This document shows positions 16,381 to 25,673 of a stretch of 64,000 nucleotides of DNA, in pieces. Within the stretch, counting starts at the first letter, position 1; the number at the start of each line of letters is the position of its first letter. The notes under the pieces were generated by a model. That model was not told the origin of the DNA. It made no database searches and worked only from the letters and a program-made list of their open reading frames with translations. The stretch comes from Flavobacterium terrigena (GTDB lineage Bacteria > Bacteroidota > Bacteroidia > Flavobacteriales > Flavobacteriaceae): the NCBI RefSeq assembly GCF_900108955.1, contig NZ_FNYA01000001.1, positions 672,722 through 736,721 of the forward strand, written 5' to 3'. The translations under genes were made by a program, and so were the position numbers.

Positions 16381-18324
16381 CTAATTATCGAACTTTTCAA
16401 ATTTTGAGTTTAAACTTATGAATTCTGGAACGATTTGTTTCATCTTAATTACCAAAGCATCCGATTTATTTTCATTCGCTAAATCTATTAATTCCAGAAC
16501 ATCTTCGTTTAGAGAAATATAATTTTCAGTAGTGTCTTTAGCAATCATAATTTTTTGATGATGCGTAGGTAAAGTCGTAGAAGCATTGGTTAATAATTCT
16601 TCAAATAATTTTTCGCCAGGTCGCAAACCAACCACTTCAATTTTAATTTCTTCTTCTGGAATATAACCTGCTAATTTTATCATTTTGTGGGCTAAATCTA
16701 TAATTCTTACGGGTTCACCCATATCAAAAATAAAGATTTCGCTGCCTTTTCCCATCGCGCCAGCTTCCAAAACCAATTGACACGCTTCTGGAATGGTCAT
16801 GAAATATCTGATAATATCAGGATGTGTGATTGTTATTGGTCCGCCCGCATTAATTTGTTTTTTAAACAAAGGTACAACTGAACCATTCGAACCCAAAACA
16901 TTTCCGAAACGGGTGGTAATAAATTTGGTTGAAGATTCACCCATTTGATCTAAATAAATAGATAACGATTGGACATATTTTTCGGCAATACGTTTGCTCG
17001 CACCCATTATGTTACTTGGGTTTACCGCTTTATCTGTAGAAATTAACACAAAACGTTCTACTTTATATTTAACCGCTAAATCTGCTAAATTTTTAGAACC
17101 TAAAACGTTAGTAAAAACCGCTTGATTTGGATTTTTCTCCATTAACGGCACATGTTTGTAAGCCGCAGCATGAAATACAAATTCAGGTTCGTATTGTTCG
17201 AAAACATTTTCCAACTGTTCTTTATTTCTAACATCAACAATGACTGGAATTATTTCTAAGTTAATCTGATTTAACTCTAAAGTTAATTGATGTAAAGGAG
17301 TTTCTGCTTGGTCTAATAAAATGATTTTTGAAGGCGAAAAATGAATAACTTGTCTTACTATTTCACTTCCAATAGAACCTGCAGCACCAGTAATTAATAT
17401 GACTTTATTTGAAACTTTATTTGAAATTTTAAAATTATCTAAAACAATTTCATCTCTGTTTAATAAATCTTGAATTTCGAAAGTTTTAATTCGTTTCGAA
17501 ATATTTTTTTGAGAATTCCAGTCGGAAATTACAGGAATCGTTAATAATTTTACGTTGTTTTCTAAACACTCATCAACCAAAGCTAATTGTTCGTTTTTGC
17601 TTAAACCATTATTCGAGAGAATTAGTAATTCTGCATTTAAATCATTTAAAATACTTTTTACATTTTGATTGTGATGATAAATAGGCAATCCTAAAATTTG
17701 CTTCGTCTCATTCTTTTTAGAATTATCGGCAAAACCGACTAATTTATATCTTTTTGGATATTCGGCATTTATTGCATTCGCTAAAGAAATCGCATTCGAA
17801 TCGGTACCATAAATAACAATATTCTCCAAATTATTCTGATTGCCCGAATCTAAATAAACTTGATATAGCACTTTTACGACAATTCTGAAAAACAACAGAA
17901 AAATAAAAGAGAATAAGAAAGTAAGAAATAAGGCTGGCATCAAAAATATCTTCGTACCTGCTTTATAAAAATGAATATAATTTAATGCAGATAAAGCTAA
18001 AAAAGAACTAAATGTAGCTTTAAATAAATTGTAACCATCATTTAGAGTAGAATGTCTGATAATTCCTGCATAGGTTTTAAATGCAAAAAAGAAAAAAGAT
18101 TGCGTGACTAAAATGATTATCGTTCTGCCCGTTAAATCAAGTGTGTTGTAATATTTGTACGTTAAGTGAGTAATTAAAAAATACGTAACAATATTGGCGA
18201 AAATGACAATAAAAATATCAATAGAAAAAATAATCCATCTTGGCAAATAACCAAAATGTAGAATTTTATCTTTTAGGAATAAATCTGAAAATATAGATTT
18301 ATGAGATGTTTTATTACTTTTCAC
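16381..18324 (-). CDS. Membrane-anchored UDP-sugar 4,6-dehydratase (PglF/CapD/WbpM family)
   Basis: This 647-residue protein has four N-terminal membrane helices (within residues 28-135), a first Rossmann-like domain, and a C-terminal SDR domain. The SDR domain begins ILITGAAGSIGSEIVRQV and carries the dehydratase active-site block STDKAVNPSNIMGASKR, in which Met replaces the usual catalytic Tyr of short SDRs. The family converts UDP-GlcNAc to the 4-keto-6-deoxy sugar. The next upstream genes are an aminotransferase and a PglC-PglD fusion. Together they suit synthesis and loading of N,N'-diacetylbacillosamine (the PglF-PglE-PglD-PglC route). The exact final sugar is inferred from context. Confidence 0.9.
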   Translation of the reverse strand: MKSNKTSHKSIFSDLFLKDKILHFGYLPRWIIFSIDIFIVIFANIVTYFLITHLTYKYYNTLDLTGRTIIILVTQSFFFFAFKTYAGIIRHSTLNDGYNLFKATFSSFLALSALNYIHFYKAGTKIFLMPALFLTFLFSFIFLLFFRIVVKVLYQVYLDSGNQNNLENIVIYGTDSNAISLANAINAEYPKRYKLVGFADNSKKNETKQILGLPIYHHNQNVKSILNDLNAELLILSNNGLSKNEQLALVDECLENNVKLLTIPVISDWNSQKNISKRIKTFEIQDLLNRDEIVLDNFKISNKVSNKVILITGAAGSIGSEIVRQVIHFSPSKIILLDQAETPLHQLTLELNQINLEIIPVIVDVRNKEQLENVFEQYEPEFVFHAAAYKHVPLMEKNPNQAVFTNVLGSKNLADLAVKYKVERFVLISTDKAVNPSNIMGASKRIAEKYVQSLSIYLDQMGESSTKFITTRFGNVLGSNGSVVPLFKKQINAGGPITITHPDIIRYFMTIPEACQLVLEAGAMGKGSEIFIFDMGEPVRIIDLAHKMIKLAGYIPEEEIKIEVVGLRPGEKLFEELLTNASTTLPTHHQKIMIAKDTTENYISLNEDVLELIDLANENKSDALVIKMKQIVPEFISLNSKFEKFDN

Positions 18325-18341
18325 AGCTAAAAATTGGCTTA

Positions 18342-18349
18342 CAAATGTA
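18342..18349 (-). promoter_or_regulatory. -7 element before the dehydratase gene
   Basis: On the minus strand TACATTTG fits TAnnTTTG, 17 bases before the ATG at 18324. The -33 region reads GTTTAG, a weak match. Confidence 0.4.
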
Positions 18350-18374
18350 ACAAAATTTGCTTACTAAACGAGAT

Positions 18375-19505
18375 TTATAACTTAAAGAAATTTTCAATTA
18401 CGTTTAAAACTCTTGCTCTATCAGAATCCGTTAAATTAGAACCTGAAGGCAAACACAAACCTTTTTCGAATAAATTTTCAGAAACCTTTTCGCCATAATA
18501 CGGTGCGTTTTGAAAAACAGGTTGCAAATGCATTGGTTTCCATAACGGTCTTGTTTCTATATTTTCAGTTTCAAAAGCTAATCGTAATGCTTCTCTTTGT
18601 TCATATGATTGCAATAAAATAGCCGATAACCAATGATTAGAATAAAAATCAGAATTAGGTTCCGTTAATAATTTTACATCATTTATTTTAGAAAAAATTT
18701 CACAATAAAATTGATGATTGGCTCTTCTTAAATTCACATGTTTGTCTAACACTTCCATTTGACCACGACCAATTCCAGCGCAAATATTACTCATTCGGTA
18801 ATTATAACCAATTTCCGAATGTTGGTAATGTGGTGCATTATCTCTAGCTTGAGTTGACAAGAAAACTGCTTTATCTTTTAATTCTTTTGTGTGAGTCACC
18901 ATTGCACCACCACCAGAAGTTGTGATAATTTTATTTCCATTGAAAGACAACACAGAAATATCGCCAAAAGTGCCACATTTTTGATTTTTGTAAGTACTAC
19001 CTAAAGCTTCCGCACTATCTTCTAAAATTGGGATTTGATATTGATTAGCAATAGCTTTAATTTCATCCATTTTAGCTGGCATTCCATATAAATGAACAGG
19101 AATTATAGCTTTTGGGTTTTTACCCTTTGAAATTCTATCTTTTATGGCTTTTTCTAATGCAATTGGACACATATTCCACGTTTCCATTTCGCTGTCAATA
19201 AAAACTGGTGTGGCTCCTAAATAAGCAATTGGATTCGCTGATGCCGAAAAAGTCATCGATTGACAAATCACTTCATCCCCAGGTTTTACATCTAATAAAA
19301 TCAAACCTAAATGTAAAGCAGCAGTTCCAGAACTTAAAGCACCAACAAAAACATCTTGAGTTAGATAGTTTTCTAAATCGGTTTCAAAATTATTCACATT
19401 CGGACCTAAAGGTGCTACCCAATTGGTATCAAACGCTTCGTTAACATATTTTTGTTCTGTTCCGCCCATATGTGGCGACGATAACCATATTTTTTCTTGT
19501 TGCAT
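18375..19505 (-). CDS. DegT/DnrJ/EryC1 family sugar aminotransferase (PglE-like)
   Basis: This PLP enzyme aminates the 4-keto sugar nucleotide. It begins KIWLSSPHMGGTEQKYVNEA, a start seen in PglE/Per-like enzymes. It has LSSGTAALHLGLILL for phosphate binding, ILEDSAEALGS with the cofactor Asp, and SFNGNKIITTSGGGAMV with the Schiff-base Lys. An in-frame ATG lies upstream at 19577 but would overlap the previous gene by 71 bases. The ATG at 19505 follows that stop by one base and gives about 376 residues, normal for the family, so I use it. Together with the dehydratase and the acetyltransferase it should form UDP-2,4-diacetamido-2,4,6-trideoxyglucose. The C4 configuration cannot be proven from sequence. 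Confidence 0.9.
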   Translation of the reverse strand: MQQEKIWLSSPHMGGTEQKYVNEAFDTNWVAPLGPNVNNFETDLENYLTQDVFVGALSSGTAALHLGLILLDVKPGDEVICQSMTFSASANPIAYLGATPVFIDSEMETWNMCPIALEKAIKDRISKGKNPKAIIPVHLYGMPAKMDEIKAIANQYQIPILEDSAEALGSTYKNQKCGTFGDISVLSFNGNKIITTSGGGAMVTHTKELKDKAVFLSTQARDNAPHYQHSEIGYNYRMSNICAGIGRGQMEVLDKHVNLRRANHQFYCEIFSKINDVKLLTEPNSDFYSNHWLSAILLQSYEQREALRLAFETENIETRPLWKPMHLQPVFQNAPYYGEKVSENLFEKGLCLPSGSNLTDSDRARVLNVIENFFKL

Positions 19506-19506
19506 G

Positions 19507-20715
19507 TTATGCTTCTTTATATTTAATAATCTTGCCTGGCACTCCAACAACAACTGCATTATCCGGAATATCCTCAATAATTACAGTTCCAGCTCCAATC
19601 ACCACATTTTTACCAATAGTAATACTTTGAATTACTGTTGCTCCAATTCCAACTTGAGTAAACTCACCTACTATCACATTTCCACCAAGAGTTGCATTTG
19701 GTGAAATATGAACATAATCGCCAAGTACACAATCGTGTTCAATAATTGCTCCAGTATTTATGATACAATGCTTACCTATTATAGCTTCAGGATTTACCAC
19801 TGCTGTTGCCATTATTTGAGTTCCTTCTCCAATTTTTGCAAATTTAGAAACCACTGCACTTGAATGTATTGTCATAACGTAATTGGTGTTTAATCGTGAG
19901 GCAATTTTTTCTCTAATATAATTATCTCCAATAGAGATAATACATTTTTTATCTTTTAAAATATGAACATTTTCTAATTTTTCAATCGTATAAGTATATA
20001 AACTATCCGCTTTCGGATTGTCGTCTAATATTTTTCGAATACTATATTTTTTTTCACTTTCTAAAACATCAACCACAACTTTACAATGACCGCCGGCTCC
20101 AATTAAATAAATTTCAGGTAAGCTACTAAAAGGTTCAATTGTTGCAACATCTTTTGCAGAAATACCTTCACTTTTAATTACTTTTTTCACCGTTAGAAAA
20201 AGTATTTTTACATCTAACCAAAAAGAAATATTGTTGACATAATAAACATCCAATTCAAACTTTTTATCCCAAGAAATGGCATTTCTCCCGTTTACTTGCG
20301 CCCAACCTGTAATTCCTGGTTTTACATTGTGCCTTTGATTTTGAAATGCGTCATACAAATGTACATAATCCGTTAACAAAGGTCGAGGTCCAACAATGCT
20401 CATATCGCCTTTTAGCACATTTAATAATTGCGGAATTTCATCTAAAGATGTTTTTCTTACAAACTTTCCAATAGTCGTTAATCGTTCTGAATCTGGCAAT
20501 AAATTACCTGAAGCATCTTTTTTATCGTTCATTGTTTTGAACTTGATAATACGGAATACTTTACAATTTTTCCCTGGTCGCGGTTGAATAAAAAACGGCT
20601 TTCCATTATTAGCAAAATACAACCCTATTGTTATAAATAAAATTATAGGCAACAAGAAAATAATTCCTATTGCAGCAAAAACAATATCAAAAAAAGGCTT
20701 AATTGTTTTATACAT
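19507..20715 (-). CDS. Fusion of PglC-type phosphoglycosyltransferase and PglD-type acetyltransferase
   Basis: Two enzymes are joined in 402 residues. Residues 1-190 are a small monotopic phosphoglycosyltransferase: a membrane-entry helix (about 7-33), RPRPGKNCKVFRIIKFKTM, and the catalytic pair Asp-Glu in RKTSLDEIPQLLNVLKG (92-93), then SIVGPRP and PGITGWAQVNGRN. It transfers a sugar phosphate to undecaprenyl phosphate and starts the repeat unit. Residues 200-402 are a PglD-like acetyltransferase: a Rossmann start EIYLIGAGGHCKVVVDVLES, then a left-handed beta helix with the catalytic-type His in TGAIIEHDCVLGDYVHISPN. A similar fusion is known in Neisseria PglB. It links making the diacetamido sugar to loading it onto the lipid. 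Confidence 0.93.
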   Translation of the reverse strand: MYKTIKPFFDIVFAAIGIIFLLPIILFITIGLYFANNGKPFFIQPRPGKNCKVFRIIKFKTMNDKKDASGNLLPDSERLTTIGKFVRKTSLDEIPQLLNVLKGDMSIVGPRPLLTDYVHLYDAFQNQRHNVKPGITGWAQVNGRNAISWDKKFELDVYYVNNISFWLDVKILFLTVKKVIKSEGISAKDVATIEPFSSLPEIYLIGAGGHCKVVVDVLESEKKYSIRKILDDNPKADSLYTYTIEKLENVHILKDKKCIISIGDNYIREKIASRLNTNYVMTIHSSAVVSKFAKIGEGTQIMATAVVNPEAIIGKHCIINTGAIIEHDCVLGDYVHISPNATLGGNVIVGEFTQVGIGATVIQSITIGKNVVIGAGTVIIEDIPDNAVVVGVPGKIIKYKEA

Positions 20716-20717
20716 TT

Positions 20718-21851
20718 TTATTTTAAAACATGGTTGTAAATATACATTGTTTGCTTGATTAGTTTTTCTTTTTCAAAAACTTCTAATACTTTGTTTTTTC
20801 CAGCGACTTTCATTTTACTTGTTAGTTCTGAATTATCTAAAACAATTTCTATTTTATTTACAATTTCATCAATATTCGACAAATCGCAAGTAAAACCAGT
20901 TTCATTATTTAGGACCAATTCGGGCAAACCGCCTCTATTTGATGAAACAGTTGGGATTTCGAATAATAAACTTTCGAAAACGCCACCCAAATTTTCAGAT
21001 TTCGACAAATATACAAAAGCATCAAAATTAGAAATTACCTCATAAACATTGGAATATTTTCCAGTAAAGATAATTTTGGATTGGCTGATTTTTTCCGCTT
21101 TTAATCTGATTTCTTGCTCGTATTTTTTATTGTTTCCAAAAGTAGCTCCTGCAATTACTAAAATCACATCGTTCCTTTTTTGAAGGATTTTGGCAAAAAC
21201 TTCTAATAAAATTTCATGACCTTTTAAACCAGAATTTTCATAAAATTTTGGTGGATAAATGTATGAAGCCGTTCCAATTATTTTTGTATTCGAATCAATA
21301 TCAAACTTGTTTTTAAAATCAGAACTCGTTACAGATTCTTTTGTTTCTAACAATTTTAGAACATCAATATAAGCGTAATTTAAAAATAATTTATTTGGAG
21401 AAATGTTTTTACTCAAATATTTGTTTAAAATATATTTTGAAGTGGCTATCCAATAATCGTTTTTCTGAGCGCTTTTTCTATCAAAAAAATTAAATAAAGG
21501 ATTCTCTAAATGCAAAGGTCCAACTACCTGAAAAAGTCTTGGAATTTTCACATCTCTTAAAAAAAAGCGAGCGTATAAAGTCGTTTGTGTAAACCAACTA
21601 TGAATAATATCTGGTTTGTCATTTAAAACAATTCTTCTAAATGCCAATCCGTTTGAAAATAAAGCAGAATTTAAAGCAAAATTAAACTCATACACATTAC
21701 GACAAATTTCTTGGTATTCTTCAAAGTGTTTTCCGCCACTTGGAACAATAACACTGAAAGTTACATTTGGGTTTTGCCTCTTAACTTCTCTCATAAGATT
21801 TATTGCCCAAGATGCGCCTTCGCTTGTTTTTATTAAATGTAAAATGTGCAT
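20718..21851 (-). CDS. Glycosyltransferase family 4
   Basis: This 377-residue GT-B enzyme has GASWAINLMREVKRQ at the donor-side start and VYLSKSENLGGVFESLLFE followed by IPTVSSNRGGLPEL near the end, which carries the E-x7-E motif as ENLGGVFE. Its start shares one base with the stop of the preceding gene (TAATG), which implies coupled translation. It comes directly before the PglC-PglD fusion, so it may add the second or a later sugar to the lipid-linked diacetamido sugar. That is inferred from order only. Confidence 0.85.
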   Translation of the reverse strand: MHILHLIKTSEGASWAINLMREVKRQNPNVTFSVIVPSGGKHFEEYQEICRNVYEFNFALNSALFSNGLAFRRIVLNDKPDIIHSWFTQTTLYARFFLRDVKIPRLFQVVGPLHLENPLFNFFDRKSAQKNDYWIATSKYILNKYLSKNISPNKLFLNYAYIDVLKLLETKESVTSSDFKNKFDIDSNTKIIGTASYIYPPKFYENSGLKGHEILLEVFAKILQKRNDVILVIAGATFGNNKKYEQEIRLKAEKISQSKIIFTGKYSNVYEVISNFDAFVYLSKSENLGGVFESLLFEIPTVSSNRGGLPELVLNNETGFTCDLSNIDEIVNKIEIVLDNSELTSKMKVAGKNKVLEVFEKEKLIKQTMYIYNHVLK

Positions 21852-23167
21852 TATTTTCGATTTAATAAATTAATTTCCTCTTCAAAATTTCGCAAAACGA
21901 TTTCTTTATTGTGTTTTTTCTGTGCGAATTTCCATGCTTCATTCCCAATTTGATTCAGTTTTCCTGGACTGGAAATAATTTCGTTTAAAACATTCTCAAT
22001 TTCTTGAGTTTTATTTGCTGTAAAACCAATATTATTATCTTCTATATATTTTATAGATGCCGATTTTTCCCAACCAATGGCTAATATGGTTTTTCCTGCT
22101 TCTAAATAATCTACAATTTTTGTAGAAAAGGATAAAGCAGTTGCTTTCATTAAGTGTTTATCGAAAGATTCAACATGCAAAAGCACATCGCTATCAGATA
22201 AAATTAACGGAATTTGATCATAAGCAACTTTGCCCATTAAATGAACTGAATTGGAAGAAAGCAACTTGTTTTTGTCTTGTTCGTTAATTTCGTTTGCCGT
22301 ATAAATGTACAATTCTGCTTTTGTTTCTGTTTTATTGATTTTCTTTAAAATATCAGCAAATTGAATTAAGGTATTTATTCTTCCATAAATTACATTTCCA
22401 GTATATACAATCTTTATAGGTTGATGCGTTTCAGAAATAATTGGTTCCTTTTTGAAACTTCCTGTTTTGTATAATAATTTAAATTCGGAGTTATAAATTT
22501 CGTGATATACTCTAGCTTGTTCTTCAATTATACAATAATTTAAATCGCTTAATCGAATCGTTTTGTTCATATACAATCGAAGTATAATTCTATTTATCCA
22601 ATACAGTGGCGAAAAAGAATGTTGTCTAAAAGTGACTAAATCATCACAATGGAAAACCACCAATTTTGCATTGGTTTTTTTCTTTGCGTAATAGACTAAT
22701 TTGTGTGTATAAAAGGAATCGTACGAAGTTGTAAAAATTACATCTGGATTAAATTCTGATAAAAAATTGTCTAGTTTTTTAGATTTCCAATTTACAATAC
22801 TCCAAAGTAATTCTCTTAACCATAAAAAAAAGTGCCATCGGTATTTTCTGAAAAAATTATAGAATTTTTTTTCGCTTTCTTCGTTTTTTATTTCGCTAGT
22901 ATGATTTTTTTGATTTTCTAATTCTTCGATTTTAAATGAATAACCTGCCGTATCAATTTTTCTCAACAGTTTTTTTACTAATAAACTTTCAGAAATTTTA
23001 AAGTAGTTTTTACAAATAGGATTACTAGGAATTTCATCTCTACAATAAAGGTTAGCAATACTATCAGCATCCCAATTTTGGAACATATTAGACAACGTAT
23101 TACCACTATTATTTGTATCGTTCCAAGAATCTCTACTTATTACTAATACTTTTGGCTTCTTATTCAT
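21851..23167 (-). CDS. Glycosyltransferase, GT4-like GT-B fold
   Basis: This 438-residue protein starts KPKVLVISRDSWNDTNNSGNT, a beginning found in GT4-type capsule enzymes. It has a donor-domain start IKIVYTGNVIYGRINTL and SDVLLHVESFDKHLMKATAL followed by SFSTKIVDYLEAGKTILAIG, which aligns with the usual nucleotide-binding loop though the E-x7-E motif is degenerate. It overlaps the flippase gene by 4 bases (ATGA) and the next GT4 by one, so three genes are tightly coupled. The sugar and linkage are not known. Confidence 0.8.
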   Translation of the reverse strand: MNKKPKVLVISRDSWNDTNNSGNTLSNMFQNWDADSIANLYCRDEIPSNPICKNYFKISESLLVKKLLRKIDTAGYSFKIEELENQKNHTSEIKNEESEKKFYNFFRKYRWHFFLWLRELLWSIVNWKSKKLDNFLSEFNPDVIFTTSYDSFYTHKLVYYAKKKTNAKLVVFHCDDLVTFRQHSFSPLYWINRIILRLYMNKTIRLSDLNYCIIEEQARVYHEIYNSEFKLLYKTGSFKKEPIISETHQPIKIVYTGNVIYGRINTLIQFADILKKINKTETKAELYIYTANEINEQDKNKLLSSNSVHLMGKVAYDQIPLILSDSDVLLHVESFDKHLMKATALSFSTKIVDYLEAGKTILAIGWEKSASIKYIEDNNIGFTANKTQEIENVLNEIISSPGKLNQIGNEAWKFAQKKHNKEIVLRNFEEEINLLNRK

Positions 23168-24675
23168 TTCAATTTATTAAGAATAGTTGCTTTTATAAAA
23201 GTTTTTTCCTCTTTATGCAATCCTAAAAACCAAATTACAAATAAATAAAAAGTGCTTAATAAAATGCCCGCAAAAATAAATAAAAACCACGAGTTTATGG
23301 TTATAAAACTGGAAATTGAATAGCCAAATAGCAATGTTAAAAACAAAGGAAAAAGAAACGAACTAAAACATTTTGTGAAAAAATGCACTATGTTAATTTT
23401 AAGTATTTTATGATAAATGACATTCATACCAATTACATGACAAAGCATGGTTGCAGTAAAAATCCCTATTCCGCAACCTAAAGCGCCGTAAGTTGGTGCT
23501 AAAACAAAAGATATAATGACACTTATTATGGAAGATGAAATAAAAATTATAGCTCTGTATTTAAGTTCATTAACCACAACCAGATACGTTTGCGCGATTT
23601 CTTGAGTTAGCGTTATAAAACCTGGTAAAACTAAGAACAACATTACTAAATAAGCATCGGAAAATTGAGTTCCCATCCAAAGTTGGATAAATGGTTTTCC
23701 TAAAGTAATGATTCCAATAAAAACCAAACCCATTAAAAACAGTTGAAATCGGCCAACTTTAATCATTAATTTGGTTACTTCTTCTACATTGTTTTCCAAG
23801 TTATGTAATTGTGTAACTTTTGGTAAAAACAATCCGTTTAAGGCGTGAGCCAATGTCCAAATGTAACCTTCAATTATAATGGCAATTGAAAAAATTGCGA
23901 TTTGAGAAGTTCCAGAAACTATTCCTAAAATAACTGGTGCAATGTTTATTAATAAGCGTTGCGCAATAGCAATTACGGTTGTCCAAATCGAAAAGGAAAA
24001 TATTTCTTTTAATAAAGTGGAATCAGAATAAGAAAAAGCAACTCGAATTGTTGTTTGTCTATAGAGATATGTCGTTTTAATTACAATAATTGATAAACCA
24101 ACTATGGCATTTACTAGAATTAAAGCATACAATTGATACCCCATAAGAATGGCAAATATCATAAGTCCGATAGTTGCCACTTTACTAATAATTTCACAGC
24201 TTTTTAATACAATAAATTTTTCATAAGCAATTAGTACACCATCTAAAGTAAGAAAAGGAAAGGAAATTAAACTAAAAGCCCCAGCAATAAGATAAACTTC
24301 TTTAAAAAGGACAATTTCAGTAGCGTTTAGTTTGACAAAAATATTTTCTATGAAAAAGTACAACACAATTAAGATTACAAAAATTGCTGTATTTATACCT
24401 AAATATAATTTTGAAGTAATACCTAGAAGCTGATTGATTTTTGTTTGATTTTGCTCGGCTCTGTATTTGCTAATATATCTTGCGATGGCTTGACCTAAAC
24501 CAAAATCCATCAGAAAATAAGAGATGAAAGAATTCACCAGAATATACAATCCGTAATTAGACATTCCGATATGGCGAATCATCCAAGGTGTATAAATAAT
24601 ACCAGCCAATATGTTAAAGGCTAGTGTTAAGTAAGAGATTATAGCTCCAATTTTTATTTGTTTATGGCTACTCAT
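23164..24675 (-). CDS. wzx: Wzx-type oligosaccharide flippase
   Basis: This 503-residue polytopic protein of the MOP/polysaccharide transporter superfamily has about 14 membrane helices. It opens KQIKIGAIISYLTLAFNILA followed by GIIYTPWMIRHIGMSNYGLY, the usual Wzx opening with the conserved Pro and the GxxxYGxY motif. LGQAIARYISKYRAEQNQ follows. It would flip the undecaprenyl-linked repeat unit to the periplasm for the EpsG-like polymerase at 27864-29000. It is set among glycosyltransferase genes and overlaps the next one by 4 bases. Confidence 0.92.
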   Translation of the reverse strand: MSSHKQIKIGAIISYLTLAFNILAGIIYTPWMIRHIGMSNYGLYILVNSFISYFLMDFGLGQAIARYISKYRAEQNQTKINQLLGITSKLYLGINTAIFVILIVLYFFIENIFVKLNATEIVLFKEVYLIAGAFSLISFPFLTLDGVLIAYEKFIVLKSCEIISKVATIGLMIFAILMGYQLYALILVNAIVGLSIIVIKTTYLYRQTTIRVAFSYSDSTLLKEIFSFSIWTTVIAIAQRLLINIAPVILGIVSGTSQIAIFSIAIIIEGYIWTLAHALNGLFLPKVTQLHNLENNVEEVTKLMIKVGRFQLFLMGLVFIGIITLGKPFIQLWMGTQFSDAYLVMLFLVLPGFITLTQEIAQTYLVVVNELKYRAIIFISSSIISVIISFVLAPTYGALGCGIGIFTATMLCHVIGMNVIYHKILKINIVHFFTKCFSSFLFPLFLTLLFGYSISSFITINSWFLFIFAGILLSTFYLFVIWFLGLHKEEKTFIKATILNKLK

Positions 24676-24678
24676 ATC

Positions 24679-25668
24679 TTAACTTTTATTTTTTTTACTT
24701 CTAATTCCTAATAGCAATTCATATACATTATTAAGCTTTAAATAAGTTGCGATAATTGCTCCAATAATTAAAAAGAAGGTTATTAAACTTAATAATACCA
24801 ATGGATTTATAAATTCCATTATTGGATGATTGAAAAAGAATTTTCTAAAAGGAAACACCAAAAATTGAGTTAAATAAATAGCAAAAGAAAGTTCTGAAAC
24901 TTTATATACTATGGCGTTATGAAATATTTTTCGGGTTGATAATGCCAGAATTAAAACAAAACCAAACAAATCTGTAAAAAATGCTAATGAAGAAAAATAA
25001 CCTCCATTTTTAGGTTCAATGTAAACCGATACTATTACAAAACAGATATAGAAAAATAATAAAATTAGCCATTTTGAACTTACAGTTTCAATCAAAATTT
25101 CCATTTTGTTTTTTAATAAAATCCCGATAGCGAAAAATCCTATCCAATTAAAAATATTGAAATAATTGTAAAAAATGAAATTCGGAAAGCAAATTTTCCA
25201 AAAGGAATCAATTAAACCAAAAGATGTCAGTAATAGTGAAACTAACGTTATTATTACCGAAAAGTATAAAAACTGTAATAATTTGAAGAAACTAAAAATA
25301 AAATAGCAACTCAACAAAACTGATAAATAATACAAATAGGTTTTATAGCCAATTATCCATAACAACCAATCTAAAAAATTAAATTTCAAACCAATTAAAT
25401 ACAATAACGTTCCAGTAAAAACCCAAGGAACAATAATTGTTTTTATTTTATTTTTAAAAAATAAGGTTCTTCCATATTTTTCAACATTATAATAATAACC
25501 ACTAATGATTAAAAAAGTAACAACGCCAACTGCTCCAATTCGTTCTGTAAAAACACTTAAATAGTCATAAGACAGACTTCTTGAATGAGCCATAATTACA
25601 GAAATAATCGCAAAAGACCTTGCAACATTTAAAACAGCATTTGTTTCTATTTTGTCTTTTTTTATCAC
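24679..25668 (-). CDS. Membrane acyltransferase, family 3
   Basis: This 329-residue, roughly ten-helix protein starts NAVLNVARSFAIISVIMAHS with the conserved Arg and His of the family, then GVVTFLIISGYYYN. It lacks any soluble domain. It probably acetylates, or otherwise acylates, a sugar of the Wzx/Wzy-type glycan at the inner membrane. It sits 3 bases from the flippase gene and 5 from the preceding glycosyltransferase gene, so it belongs to the same transcript. It is quite different in sequence from the two copies in the left operon, consistent with a different target sugar. Confidence 0.85.
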   Translation of the reverse strand: MIKKDKIETNAVLNVARSFAIISVIMAHSRSLSYDYLSVFTERIGAVGVVTFLIISGYYYNVEKYGRTLFFKNKIKTIIVPWVFTGTLLYLIGLKFNFLDWLLWIIGYKTYLYYLSVLLSCYFIFSFFKLLQFLYFSVIITLVSLLLTSFGLIDSFWKICFPNFIFYNYFNIFNWIGFFAIGILLKNKMEILIETVSSKWLILLFFYICFVIVSVYIEPKNGGYFSSLAFFTDLFGFVLILALSTRKIFHNAIVYKVSELSFAIYLTQFLVFPFRKFFFNHPIMEFINPLVLLSLITFFLIIGAIIATYLKLNNVYELLLGIRSKKNKS

Positions 25669-25673
25669 AATTA

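Noticed and set aside
16381..20715. N-linked protein glycosylation locus like the Campylobacter pgl system
   Set aside because: No PglB oligosaccharyltransferase and no PglA/PglJ/PglH set is present. The neighbours are Wzx, an EpsG-like polymerase and Wza/Wzc.
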